A DNA stretch of 64,000 nucleotides from the NCBI GenBank assembly GCA_903813345.2, contig CAIIXF020000002.1:31550926-31614925 (forward strand), read 5' to 3'. The notes beneath the pieces are model-generated. The model saw only the letters and a program-made list of their open reading frames with translations. It was not told the origin of the DNA and searched no databases. The position numbers and the translations under genes were made by a program. The DNA is from Owenia fusiformis (taxonomy: Eukaryota > Annelida > Polychaeta > Sabellida > Oweniidae). Below, piece after piece: positions 23,701-32,575 of this stretch. Position 1 is the first letter of the stretch. Every line of letters begins with the position of its first letter.

Positions 23701-26700
23701 TAAAATATGAATTGATGATATAATATCAAACTCTTAACAAATATCCAAGGATGAGTTGTTCGAGGGTTGAGTTGTCTAGGGGATGTGTTGTTTAGGGGTT
23801 GAGTTTCCAGAAATGAGTTGTCTTTGGGGTGAGTTGTCCGTTCACCACGGATAACTATGGAATAGTTATATATATGCTTGCCCGTAACCAGCTTTTACCA
23901 GGAGGGGGAGCTTTTTTTCCAGGGGGGAACTTTTTCACAATTTTGGCTAAAAATCATGCGAAAAATTCTCAGAATGGTGAAAAACTGCATGGTTTTGAAA
24001 GAATTTTTGGCAAGGGGGAGCTTCCGCTCCCCCAGCTCCCCCTCTGGCTACGGGCCTGATATGTGTCATAATATTACATGTTTAACTTTCAAGTCCTAAC
24101 TTTCAAGTACAAATGCGTGGTTATTTATCCTCTCTATTATTAAAATGTGGAGAAACTCAAATACTCGTAAAATTACGAGTGACACCAATGTGTTCGGCTA
24201 TATTATAATATGCGCCAAATGTTGACCGTGTAGCAGATGTTTCAAGTCGATGTGATACTCAATAATCAGCTTTTGTATAACCTTTCCTCATCATGTACTA
24301 ATGGGTAATTTTCTCGATATGGCAACACTTGTCAAAACTATGATTTACGATATTAACAAATCAACTTCCGCAAACTTGAGAATTCCTAAGAACTGTTCGC
24401 TAATGATGATTTCCAATTAATTTAGAAATTCTTCAACTTTAAGAAGTTAAATTATTCCAGTGTCTTTATTAAGATTGTAATATAATATGACGGCAGAGAG
24501 TGTTACATTACTGCAGATTTAGGTCTCATCTCATTAATAGTGGAGAGGTTAAGCTTTGCATTTATAATCGAAACTGAACCTGTACGTATCACTCGACCAT
24601 ATACAAATTCATGTAGCCTATTAAATAGCCGTTCAAATCCAGTGTTTGTTAATGGCCTAGTCACATAGCCCGGCCGATGTCCGGCATCGGTAGAGCTCGG
24701 TGGATTTTTTTGGAGCCACCGAGCTCTCCTCATCGGAAGCAGAGCTCGGTGACGTGAACGGACTCCGTCCGGACATCTTCAGGCGACCGACCGAACACCG
24801 GCCGGTGACCGTACGGAGTCTGTCTCAAAATGGTAGTTTTTTCTGCCGATGTGGCAGCAACTACCGGCCGGAGGTCGACCGGACATCGGAAGGAATACGG
24901 CCGGTACCCGAGCAGGTAACAGGACACCGTGCGATCGCCGGCCGGGTTGTTAACGGGCTTTGAACAGTGACCGGCCGATGCTCTGTCCCACATCGGCCGG
25001 AGCTCGGTCGGAGCTCGGCCGCTGTCCGTTAAAAAACCTCGTCCTCTGGTTGTCTCAGATGCACGGGACACCGGCCGATACTCGGCCGTGCACCGGCCGA
25101 CGTGTTTTCCGATGTGGTTACGATGGGGCTGCGATGACATGATGAGGGAGCTCGGTGAGAGCCCGGTGAAATTTAACTCCGAAGTTAAAATTTCACCGAG
25201 CTACCACCGAAGCGGTTTTAAGCAACAAACGCCACGGATGTTCGGCCGGTGTTCGGCCGAGTTCGGTGAAAATTGCATCGCTGGCTCATCGTAACCTCAT
25301 CGGCCGGGCTATGTGACTAGGCCATTAGACTACACCATAGCGTGTAATGATTCTATAGTATGTCATTGATGCGGTTTTATAGCTGGTTTTCTAATACATA
25401 TTTTAAACGAGCTCGTTTCGTAAGATTTTTGGCGCTAAATCATGCATGACATACATCATCGTGTTCAGCAAGAATTCAACTGTACATCGAAATCAAAATT
25501 GACAGCATAGTGTTCAATAGACACGAGTAAAATGGTTCCCGTTGACCCAACGTCAAATATTCAAATCTCCCGTTCTAAACCCGAAACTCTGAAGCTGAAA
25601 GAGTATCTGAAGTAGACTAAGCGCGCATTAAACTATGAGCGCTCGATACATTCCTTTGTTAATTTTTGTACTTTGCGTTCACGGTTACGTTGTGAAAAAC
25701 AGCGTTAGCTTAACCTCTCCAGTGTCTGATGAGTGCATATTGTGAACTAATATATCATAGCATAATATAAAATATTTAAGCGATTGTTTTAAATTGCAAT
25801 TTATAAATGCAAAGTTATCGACGCTAATTCACTATCCATGTAATAGCATGTAAATAATAAATATAGAACGGGATAATAACACAGTACCACAACAAGTTAC
25901 TTTGACGGAACGTCAATGTAACAAAATGGATGAACTTCCAGGTTATGAGTTTTTTTGTTTTCTCGATTTAAACCTACTTATAAGTCAAGTTGCATTTTAT
26001 AATTTGGCACAAAGCTAGAAAATATAGTCTAGCTTTAATAAGTTTTGTCGATTTGGAATTTGTTTTGTAAATGAAGTTGCAATTAATATATTTAGCCCCT
26101 CGGTTATGTTGACGAAAGTCCGTTTTTTTTAATTATATTATCAATTTATGTTATTTTGACGACTTACGTCAATGTAACAAAAGCGATGGTCTTTCTAAAC
26201 GCTAGACTACATTATCTAACTTTGTGCCAAATAATATATCCAGGAAGTGCTAAAGGGAAATGACTAAAGCTTGTACATAAAACAGCGAGAAAAGAAAACG
26301 TCTGAGTGTGTACTACTGTAGTTATAAGGAAAACAAACCCAAACCATCCCAAATCATTATCTAACGTGAAAAGAAACAATGTCTGATGTTCCCCTCCCCA
26401 CTATACGAGTTCCATTAACACAAACCAGGACCATAACAACAAGGGACATGTTATTCATATAGAAGCCATTATAATATGTTGAATAAAATATTTTCAGTTG
26501 TCAGCAATTACTATATAGAGTGTTGCCAACTCTATACGATCACTAGCCTGAAGTGTTTATTTTCCTCGGTAGGTAAAAGGTACCAGTTTTTAACTCGAAA
26601 ATAGGGACAATATCTTTACATTGATCATGGTTACATACGAGTGAAATACAACAGTAAAACTATTGGGTACTTGGTAAACAAAATATTTGGACATTTCTGC

Positions 26701-26939
26701 TTCTTCAGTAACGTCCATATTTGGTCACATTCAGATATCAAACTTATTTTTTCAGATATTTAGATAAGGATTTTAAAAGAAACATTGTCGTAATTTTCGA
26801 AATGATTGTTTCAAAATGTACACTATCTTATCCTTAGTGCCACTTTGGTGTGAAAAAGAAATGTTTTATTTGAAATAAAAAATTAACTGAGCTATAAAAA
26901 TAATTGCAACGACTTACCTGTGAAAGAGATAGCCACCAT
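5543..26939 (-). CDS. Small PR/SET-domain (PRDM-class) protein, six exons, no zinc fingers
   Basis: Exons on the minus strand, in order of translation: 26939-26918, 22693-22551, 22194-22107, 21563-21454, 6209-6078, 5731-5543. Every junction keeps phase (1, 0, 1, 0, 0), giving 227 residues. Residues about 56-190 form a PR domain: RPTGLVLANSTIQGAGLGIF, then FGPYEGE (98-104), NWLRYVNCA (141-149), EQNL (154-157) and GQELMLFYGFGY (177-188). As in PRDM proteins, the classical SET NHxCxPN site is replaced by the YVNCA form. PRDM proteins usually follow the PR domain with C2H2 fingers; here a stop comes about 40 residues later and an AATAAA follows. Residues 9-25 (WLFLLMTACIVSC) are hydrophobic, which would make a signal peptide if exons 1 and 2 are joined correctly. 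PR domains act as histone methyltransferases or protein scaffolds; activity here is unknown. Intron 4 spans 15.2 kb of transposons. The core is secure; the first exon is the weakest part. Confidence 0.75.
6078..6209 (-). CDS. PR/SET exon 5 (NWLRYVNCA, EQNL)
   Basis: 132 bases, 44 codons, phase 0 at both ends. Minus-strand acceptor CTGTGTTCCAG and donor GTAACA. It holds the two most diagnostic PR motifs and links exon 4 to exon 6 without a gap in the domain. Confidence 0.85.
6210..7638. other. Start of PR/SET intron 4, no gene seen
   Basis: AT-rich intronic sequence. The only structure noted is a 29-bp tandem repeat, listed separately. Confidence 0.4.
7054..7135. repeat. 29-bp tandem repeat, about three units
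   Basis: Units built on CTAATGCCTTGCCATGCCCA follow one another with small differences at their ends. Confidence 0.75.
7641..8448. mobile_element. Non-autonomous mariner-ended element, 808 bp
   Basis: The ends CAGGGTGGTCCAAAAA and its reverse complement (TTTTTTGGACCACCCTG) are bordered by TA on both sides, the target duplication of Tc1/mariner elements. No transposase reading frame was recognised inside, so it depends on another element for movement. Confidence 0.7.
8665..10172. repeat. Large imperfect inverted repeat (foldback-like element)
   Basis: Sequence at 8665-9260 returns in inverted form at about 9340-10172. Examples are TATAAAGTTTAAACCA near 8676 against its complement near 10150, and CATAGAAACCAATGGTAC near 8901 against its complement near 9840. 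The arms carry many indels, so the element is old. Short open frames in both arms mirror one another and are not genes. Confidence 0.7.
10173..12153. other. Intronic sequence without a recognised gene
   Basis: Mostly AT-rich. Near 11195-11365 a more GC-balanced block repeats CTATCACACCAAACT twice with related flanks, probably a dispersed repeat fragment. Confidence 0.3.
12156..12344. repeat. Mariner left inverted repeat
   Basis: 189 bp starting at the TA border and ending in GGGGCAAATT; inverse of 13901-14089. Confidence 0.9.
12449..13684 (-). CDS. Mariner transposase (D,D34D), two exons
   Basis: Exon 13684-12989 (232 codons) and exon 12817-12449 (122 codons plus stop) join in phase 0 to 354 residues, the usual mariner length. 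Residues about 15-50 and 87-110 are the paired helix-turn-helix regions (second one SIRELAEKHDLSYGTVQRIL), separated by the RGGRP linker at 64-68. WVPHDLT (123-129) precedes the DDE domain. Catalytic aspartates are D162 (ITSDES), D258 (HWDNAPTH) and D293 in YSPDLAPSDFYLYGELKRNL, with 34 residues between the last two. It cuts and pastes DNA at TA sites. No stop or frameshift is seen once the 171-base intron is removed, so it may be functional. An intron inside a mariner transposase is unusual. Confidence 0.88.
12818..12988 (-). other. Spliceosomal intron inside the mariner transposase
   Basis: On the minus strand GCAAAG|GTAAGATATC opens and TTTGTTTTTCAG|GTTCTG closes a 171-base stretch with a stop codon seven codons in. 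Removing it restores the protein exactly in phase 0 across the VYIAK-VLKRDLQ junction. Donor, pyrimidine tract and acceptor are all near consensus. Confidence 0.8.
13901..14089. repeat. Mariner right inverted repeat
   Basis: 189 bp; about two mismatches to the left arm. Presumably contains the transposase promoter, since the start codon lies about 217 bases inside it. Confidence 0.9.
14166..14520. repeat. Imperfect inverted repeat
   Basis: Sequence near 14166-14250 (GTACACCT, AAAATTAAT, GTCAATGCGACGG) is mirrored near 14440-14520. A further copy of CGTCGCATTGAC lies at about 14592. Probably a small MITE relic. Confidence 0.45.
14521..15399. other. Intronic sequence, nothing recognised
   Basis: AT-rich, no gene or repeat border seen. 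Confidence 0.3.
15405..17317. mobile_element. 1.9-kb inverted-repeat transposon with 5-bp target duplication
   Basis: The terminal sequence CACAGGCTGGTATCG is mirrored at the right end, and both ends are flanked by ATTTG (15400-15404 and 17318-17322). The arms are about 450 bp (15405-15860 and 16865-17317). The motif TTGTCCGCTGTGACGGAGC occurs at 15426 and 15791 in the left arm and as complements at 16914 and 17278 in the right arm (the 16914 copy has one change). No transposase is visible. A pogo-like MITE sits inside. The superfamily is not identified. Confidence 0.8.
16307..16464. mobile_element. Pogo-like MITE nested in the 1.9-kb element
   Basis: Begins CAGTAAAACATGTGTACAGT after TA and ends near GGTTTTACAGTG. 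It is a sister of the copy at 53495-53653; both share the internal GTGTTCACTAGAGAAAG. Confidence 0.6.
17323..19190. other. Intronic sequence without a recognised gene
   Basis: Short open frames only. Several stretches carry ACACRGTGTCTTTGT, repeated near 17495, 18193 and 18378, suggesting a degenerate dispersed repeat. Confidence 0.3.
19197..19372. mobile_element. 176-bp MITE, TGTTACGCGG family
   Basis: Ends TGTTACGCGGTA and its complement, flanked by AGTGT duplications at 19192-19196 and 19373-19377. The interior is a run of near-palindromic ATATGGCATA and CGGAATATGACATA units. It is the short relative of the element at 38974-41284. Confidence 0.8.
20866..21090. repeat. 19-bp minisatellite, about 12 units
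   Basis: Unit TACATTTGCCTCCCCAATT with variants (CTATT, TTAGTCTCC). It causes an open reading frame on the plus strand that is not a gene. Confidence 0.9.
21454..21563 (-). CDS. PR/SET exon 4 (FGPYEGE)
   Basis: 110 bases. The minus-strand acceptor ATTTCTAAAG completes a Gly codon, then IFTTYTIPAGVWFGPYEGE is the hallmark N-terminal core of PR domains. The donor GTAAACC follows the codons AFQ. Confidence 0.85.
21628..21850. repeat. Dispersed repeat, copy 1
   Basis: The block from AAAAGGGGTCTTATC through AGCACAAAGAGACCTTTCAA to GGCTCTGTAGCACAATTT and CCTATG is repeated in the same orientation at 27641-27889 with moderate divergence. Confidence 0.75.
21902..21998. repeat. 22-bp tandem repeat, about 4.5 units
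   Basis: Unit ACAAGCAATTTGATTACAAGTA, nearly identical between copies. Confidence 0.9.
22107..22194 (-). CDS. PR/SET exon 3 (start of PR domain)
   Basis: 88 bases, phase 0 to 1, donor GTAAGT, acceptor TTTTTGTAG. It encodes WDFEDRANVTRPTGLVL and STIQGAGL, matching the PRDM pattern P-x-G-L-x(n)-S-x-I-x-G-x-G-L-G. Confidence 0.8.
22511..22550. repeat. AAAC/GAAC tetranucleotide microsatellite abutting a splice donor
   Basis: AAAC and AACG units end exactly at the exon 2 boundary of the PR/SET gene. The minus-strand donor GTTCGTTCG is made of the repeat itself. Confidence 0.7.
22551..22693 (-). CDS. PR/SET exon 2 (Cys/His-containing pre-PR segment)
   Basis: Starting after a minus-strand acceptor CATGACAG, 143 bases encode a hydrophobic run, a CKKK turn and then ENFCPGTHD, which recalls the Cys-x-x-His of the PRDM7/9 pre-PR knuckle. 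An in-frame ATG at 22709 offers an alternative start without exon 1. The donor GTTCGT is weak and is formed by a tetranucleotide repeat. Confidence 0.65.
22795..23845. mobile_element. Foldback-like element with arms made of 14-bp tandem units
   Basis: The left arm (about 22795-23020) is a tandem array of CTCATCCCCTGGACAA and relatives. The right arm (about 23745-23845) carries the complementary units, such as GAGTTGTCTAGGGGATG. Between them lies an AT-rich centre with its own hairpin (23118-23265). Repeat-built inverted arms are a known architecture of Foldback-type elements; no transposase is present. Confidence 0.6.
23118..23265. repeat. Hairpin within the foldback element
   Basis: TTGGCTCTATTTTAGCCATT and the following TTTATTCTTTCTTA are mirrored after a spacer of about 60 bases (AATGGCAAAATAGAGCCAA). 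Confidence 0.75.
23876..24058. mobile_element. Short TIR element with CCCGTAACCAG-type ends
   Basis: The left end GCCCGTAACCAG and right end CTGGCTACGGGC are near mirror images. G-rich stretches lie just inside both ends. Repeats of this look are common in invertebrate genomes; the superfamily is unassigned. Confidence 0.5.
24651..25327. mobile_element. GC-rich 677-bp MITE packed with CCGGCCGA motifs
   Basis: The ends AATGGCCTAGTCACATAGCC and the complement are perfect over 29 bases. The interior is strongly GC-rich against an AT-rich surrounding and carries dozens of GGCCGG, CACCGGCCGA and GAGCTCGG units in both orientations. Overlapping open frames on both strands are produced by this composition. 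Confidence 0.8.
25328..26910. other. PR/SET intron 1 sequence, no other gene seen
   Basis: AT-rich. GACGGAACGTCAATGTAACA near 25913 and CGACTTACGTCAATGTAACA near 26159 are paired direct repeats. The block after 25920 relates to sequence near 1170-1230 and 49329. Confidence 0.35.
26918..26939 (-). CDS. PR/SET candidate first coding exon
   Basis: The minus strand reads ATGGTGGCTATCTCTTTCACAG before a strong donor GTAAGTC (26917-26911). The exon ends in phase 1, which fits exon 2. It would give the N-terminus MVAISFT-D-WLFLLMTAC, a plausible signal peptide. Support is splice site plus phase only. Confidence 0.4.
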
Positions 26940-28255
26940 TCTAACTTCTTTTAATTATCTCCGTGTTCTATCGGTCTGCCATATCTCCATAACCTTACTA
27001 CAATATGTCAAGACAACACAACCGGAATATCATTACTAATTGCGAAGAATGTAGATCCATCCTATTCAATGGCTTCACTATTGTGTTACTAGATTGTCCT
27101 CTATGTACCGATAGACTCATTTATTGCAGTTTATTGTCTAGAAGATATATGTAAGATAAGAAATATGAGACATATCTTTTCGTAATTGAAATGTTAACAG
27201 ACTGCTGTATCGAAAGAAAATACTGTTTTCTTTCGATATTTTTTCCAGTTATGCATAATATTGATATCTGTAATAATGGTATATTTACACATTAAACAAA
27301 TGCATATAATGTGCGACAACCGGAACCTATTAAATACACTTTATGATATACTCAGAAAAGTATGTACTTAATTATGTCATGACAAAATATGTCAATAAAG
27401 GTTGTATAATATATTATGCGTTATGTTAATATATTTCTAATTTTCTACATTTTCTATTGTATTGATTTATGTTTTTTTTAATGAAATGTCAGTTGACTCA
27501 ATTGATCTTCCAACTGTCGTTTTGGATTGTAATAATGAACCCTAAATAGGGGATTTTCTGTTGAAGGGGCGTTACACATTATTTCATAATTTGGGATAAT
27601 GGGGTTTATTTTTCTTGTAACTGGTTATGTATTTGAGCCAGGCCACAGGAAAAGGGGTCTTATCACAGATTTTTTCAATGTTTTGATTTTTTGTTTTTCT
27701 TAAAAAGCACAAAGAGACCTTTCAAATGAGTCATGGCTTTTGTCTTAACAATTTTTCCTTGCATGTATAGACCAAAAAGACTGCTTTGACTTTAGCACAT
27801 TTTCCTCTTAATCTTGGGCACATTTTTGGCTCTGTAGCACAATTTAAATGTTTGTGGTAAGATCGGTTTTCCTATGGCGAGGCTCATTTAATAAGTTTCA
27901 TTTTCTTGGTATGTAATACTGTTTTTCCTCTGTTGGTACTTGAGCTTACATGTTCCCAGTATGTTCTTCAATTTGATAGTGTCAAAGAATTATAAGGTCA
28001 TCATTTCCCTTAAACATGGTTACAACAGACTCGTTGGCCAAAATTCTAACTCCTCTAGACCACAGAACATTATGTGTTAATGAACATTGTAAAAGGTATA
28101 TATCTTTATTTACATCATCCGAAAGATATTCCAATAATCACTTTATTTACTCAAAACCCTCAACTTCTTTCTTCAAAAATTGTTGATGAATATAAGTTTG
28201 ACGAATGTAGCGTTTACCAATTGTCAAAATCAGCACAAGTTAAACAAAATGCAAC
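26940..28255. other. Region upstream of the PR/SET gene
   Basis: No gene recognised. Contains the second dispersed-repeat copy (27641-27889). No TATA box is clearly placed for the minus-strand gene. Confidence 0.35.
27641..27889. repeat. Dispersed repeat, copy 2
   Basis: Direct copy of 21628-21850, including AGCACAAAGAGACCTTTCAA, with a short insertion near 27848. Confidence 0.75.
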
Positions 28256-28260
28256 GTAAT

Positions 28261-28653
28261 CACGCGGTCCTAACTTCGACCGTTAATTTGAATTTTTGAT
28301 CTACCGGATGTTTGAAAAGCAAGGATTGCGAGTCTCATACTGCACCGTTTTTCTTCAAACTTGTTCCATTCAAAGCCTAACACAAATCCCTTTCTGATGG
28401 TACATAATTCTCTTCAACAGAGTCCCTTCTTCCAGCGCCATTTTGGTCCCCAGCTATAAGAAGGCCTTCTAACAGCTGGGGACCAAAACGCTGCTAGAAC
28501 GAGGGACTCTTTACAATAAAGTAATGCACCAACAGAAAGGCAATTTTGTTCTGCTTTTAATGGTATAAGTTTGAAGAAGAACGGTGCAATATGATGTTTC
28601 AAGCACCTGGTAGGTCAAAAATTCAAATTAACGGTCGAAGTTAGGACCGCGTG
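28261..28653. mobile_element. 393-bp palindromic MITE with GTAAT target duplication
   Basis: The ends CACGCGGTCCTAACTTCGAC and its complement are flanked by GTAAT at 28256-28260 and 28654-28658. The central hairpin pairs TTTTGGTCCCCAGCT with its complement around 28470. A fragment of a related copy lies near 49850-49960. Confidence 0.85.
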
Positions 28654-28658
28654 GTAAT

Positions 28659-30570
28659 GAGGACTCAAATTGTGGTACATAGAATGTATCAAATACACTT
28701 ACCTACACCAAGTGTACATCTGTTGTCTAACGTCCCTTAATAATTAATTAACTAGAGTACATCAACATCTGACCATGATCGTGAAAATTATTAAGATATA
28801 ATTACTTGTGTCTATAACTATATGAAAGTGATTGAACGAATTAGGAATTCAACCAAGCCTTGTTAAATTTACTTTCACAGTATTATGGATTATAATTTTA
28901 TAGATAATTCCTGCCTATAAAATCTTTTATTCAGTCTATTTTAATCAGTATTATTGACTAAAAAACGTATTATAAATATGTGTTTCGTGCAGCTGTTTTA
29001 ATACAACATGCAAATTGCTACTGTACAGGTGTAGATATGCATCGCTATGAATAACACAATACATGCCATCCATAAGTATGGAAAAGTTCACTTTAAAACC
29101 GTATTATTGTTTAGAAAGGGACAATCCTGGATATGTACTCGTATGTCTATTTTCAAAGTGCATCTCCACAATTTACTTCTGTGCAATCATGCCATTGACG
29201 GAGATTGGGCAATACACTTCCCTCCTTGGAATTCGAATATGTTCTTTTTTGTCATGGTCCCAAGAAGGCTGTTGATTTATCTTTATATATCCAGTATCGT
29301 CATTTTGTAAAGAAAAACAATGCAAACATATTATTTTTACGACATCTTCAAGTTGCATTGGCCTATTTTTCGATAGTATCTCAAAAATTAGCATTTGTCG
29401 AATACATTTCATATACAGCATTTAGGTATGGTACTTGTGTAAATCACCAAAATACTTGATTTACTGATTTACTTGATTAAACCGTGATATAGGGTACAAG
29501 ACATCGTATCATCGGTGACTCAAAAAGAACTAAAAGTGTAAAATCATTTCTAAAATACCTATCCTATCAACCCAATTTTTATGTGCATAAACTAGAATCT
29601 ATGGATCCGGTTTTGATATCAAGTTTGTTACACAGAATTAATTATTTGTGATATGATGGATGATCTTAGAATGTGTCCAATTTTCGGAAAATCAACATTG
29701 AGACAAAATCATTTCTTGAGATGTTTTGAGAAGTTCAGGAAGAAATTCCAAAGAAGACATGAAATGAGAGTCTCATTTAATATTTATAAAATGAAAAGAT
29801 AAGCAATGGTTAAACACCTAGTAAAAAAACAAGATGACTGAAATTCCTGGCCTCTGAGCAAGAACACCTCAAACGCTCATCCATTGGATGGATTCTTAAG
29901 AAATCATTAAGACAGCAGAATGATCAGTCAAGACAATTGCATGACGTCATGTGATTTCAAAGACAATATTAATGTTAAATAATGAGTTGGAAGAGGAAGA
30001 AAAGAGAACTTTTAAACACCTGAATTGGAAAGTGATTGGCTTACACCTATCTAGGGAGGTTTCTAAGAATGTGGTATGGGGACACCTGAAAGCACTGTGT
30101 GTGATTGCATTGAACGCAGTTCCAAAAACATCACTCAGACTTGGTATATCCATACCTAAAGATGGCTTAAAGGTTGCTGGGACATTTCCTCATTAATAAT
30201 CTAAACCTCTATACTCACAAAATGCAGCTTAATAATAATCTTAAAGAATGTAATGGGTTTAAACAAACGATGTGTAACCTTTTTGTTCATCCTTCTTCAA
30301 AGGACTTCATTTATGCCTAAAATAATATACTTGTAAAATACCCTTGCAGCAAGGATGTTTTTGTTGACATGAAAATATTTTCTTTCAAAAGTGGGCACAT
30401 TTTTAAAATAGTCATAACAAGAAAAAATATTGAATGTTATGTGACAAATTTGGTCTCACATTGTCATTCTTAGATTGTAGTTTCTGTTCACGAAAAATGA
30501 AGATGATTACATATGCATTAAAGAAATTATGTCATTTTTATGGAGGGTTCTGTTTTTGGGTCACCATGTA
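28659..30570. other. No supported gene
   Basis: Several overlapping short open frames near 29050-29460 lie in different frames on both strands and match nothing known. An 81-codon frame at 29951-30196 has no recognisable domain. A degenerate mariner-type terminus (TTTTTGGGTCACCATGTA) ends near 30570. Confidence 0.3.
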
Positions 30571-31198
30571 CAGGGTGTCAAAAAACAACGGCACCCCCCT
30601 CTACAGCAAAAGGTACTTAATGTTACATAGTGTGCCATATCTCACTTTAAAGACAATTTAATTCTGGAGTTACCTGAGAACTATCAGCTTTATATCATAT
30701 AATTTTACAGATTTACAGCTGATTCTTAGTCGTTGGTATGACCAAAAGTTGCTGCTTGAACAGCAGCTTATCTGGATGGATATGATTTCAATAAAAATTC
30801 AGATAAAGGTGTAGCATTGGATAATCCTCTTAGCACTTTCCTCACATTGTTTCGAATTACATCCTTACTGTATCTTTTTTAAAGAGGCTCTTTTTTCATC
30901 AATTCCTATACCCTGTTTTTCAGAACTGAGCCCATATGTTCAGTGTAGTTGAAATCTGGGCTAATTCTTTCATATTCCACTTTCTTAAGATTTGACCTTT
31001 AACCGGTAACAGAGCAGCAAACAAAGTACCGAAGTAGCAAACTTTGAAACAATGTAGCTTTTTTAATATAAAGTTGTATTAAATGAAATTTTATGAGTAA
31101 CTCCAAAATTAAATTATCTTTCAAATGAGGTATGACACGATATGTATCATAAAGGACCTTTTGCTGTAGAGGGGGTGCCGTTGTTTTTTGACACCCTG
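30571..31198. mobile_element. Non-autonomous mariner-ended element with ~100-bp TIRs
   Basis: Starts CAGGGTGTCAAAAAACAACG after TA and ends with the complement before TA. The TIRs extend imperfectly for about 100 bp, to GGAGTTAC on the left and GTAACTCC on the right. No transposase seen. Confidence 0.75.
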
Positions 31199-31450
31199 TA
31201 CTGTATTTAATTGAAACATGGCGTGAAAAAAGGCATAATCCAACCTTTCCGTAGACTCCAATAAAATGGCATTTCCAGGTGTGCATTTCCATTTCCACAT
31301 AAAAAAACATATTAATATTTCAAAAGCATCTTTGAATAATGCATGATATTGCAGTGTAAATGTAATACTTAGACATTATATTTAACCCAGAGCTATACCA
31401 GATCAACAGGGTGTGCCAATAAACAATACACAAGGTTTAAAGAATAACTA

Positions 31451-32137
31451 CAGGGTGGTCCAAAAAATGGGACACTCGTATATCAAAAATAAATATTGAT
31501 TTTCTTGACGAAAACATATGTCATATTATATACCAATGGATAGGGAATTTACTCATCTTTAATTCGGTATAGCATAAGTTCAAATTTATTAAAATGTCTG
31601 TCAACCAGCGTCCATAATATAAATGACGTCATTTTCGTTTCAAAACGGGGTTTCCAAAACTTGCAAAAACCAAGTTTAATTGTCAACTTTATTTACATAA
31701 ACAGACCTTCAATATATCCACCATTTTGATCAATTGGTCAATAGCATCATTGATATGCTGTTGAGACAATGAATTTCATTTCTCAACAATTCTATCCTTA
31801 GTAAGGGATGTAAGGGGTGCATGATAAACCAATTCTGTTACTTCTCTCAATATGTGGTTGTCGCAGACATTGATATAGCATGATCCAATTGTGTTGTTTT
31901 TGGACCATTCTGATATGAGCTCATTTTAGAATTATTACATTTTCCAACAAGAGCAATAGCAATAGATCCCACAAGAGTGTCAAATGTTTAAACGAATAAA
32001 TTTGAACTTATGATATACCAAATTAAAGATGAGTAAATTCCCTATCCATTGGTACAGTATATGATATGACATGTTTTCATCAAGAAAATCAATGTTTATT
32101 TTTGAAATTCGAGTGTCCCATTTTTTGGACCACCCTG
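31451..32137. mobile_element. Tc1/mariner-like element with 140-bp TIRs and transposase tail relic
   Basis: CAGGGTGGTCCAAAAAATGG ends face each other with TA on both outer sides. Arms 31451-31590 and 31995-32137 are highly similar. The centre keeps a decayed transposase C-terminus (separate entry). Confidence 0.8.
31700..31880 (-). pseudogene. Transposase C-terminal relic
   Basis: The minus strand reads INVCDNHILREVTELVYHAP, then LTKDRIVEK-stop-NSLSQQHINDAIDQLIK. This matches the region after the last catalytic residue of Tc1/mariner-type transposases. At least one stop lies within the frame, and the catalytic domain is absent. Confidence 0.55.
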
Positions 32138-32229
32138 TACATGTGATATACTTTAAACCATGCCACGTATTATGTAATTTTAAGAATAAATAATTGTCTA
32201 ACAATATGACATCATCCGATTAAAAAACT

Positions 32230-32575
32230 TTTGTTTTCCTGTGGAGTACGAGGCTAAAATCGACACCAGGGGGTGTCTTAAGAGACCAAAAATTATTTAC
32301 TGCAGATTTCCAAATTGTGGAAGGTGGGGGAAATATTTTTGGTATTACATTTGGTACATTTATACAAGTCAAGTGCAAAATTCACTGATAATACATATAT
32401 CATTTTAATAAACTATCAATTGTGTATTACTCTTAAATGAACTTATAATGATTCAATCAAGCATTTTGGGTGCAGCTATAAAAGTAAATTTGGATGAATT
32501 AGATTTGGGAATTTTCATTTTTCTGGTCGCTCATGACATACCTGGTGTCAATTTTAACTCCACAAGAAAAGAAAG
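32230..32575. repeat. Imperfect inverted-repeat element
   Basis: TTTCCTGTGGAGT...AAATCGACACCAGG near 32234-32270 is mirrored by CCTGGTGTCAATTTTAACTC near 32540-32570. An unpaired mariner-type end lies just downstream, at 32651-32668. Confidence 0.5.

Noticed and set aside
24503-25294. Overlapping frames up to 136 codons on both strands
   Set aside because: Produced by the GC-rich, stop-poor composition of a MITE; Arg/Pro/Gly-rich with no domain.
29047-29459. Cluster of four overlapping open frames
   Set aside because: All in different frames or strands, no homology or splice context; chance openness.
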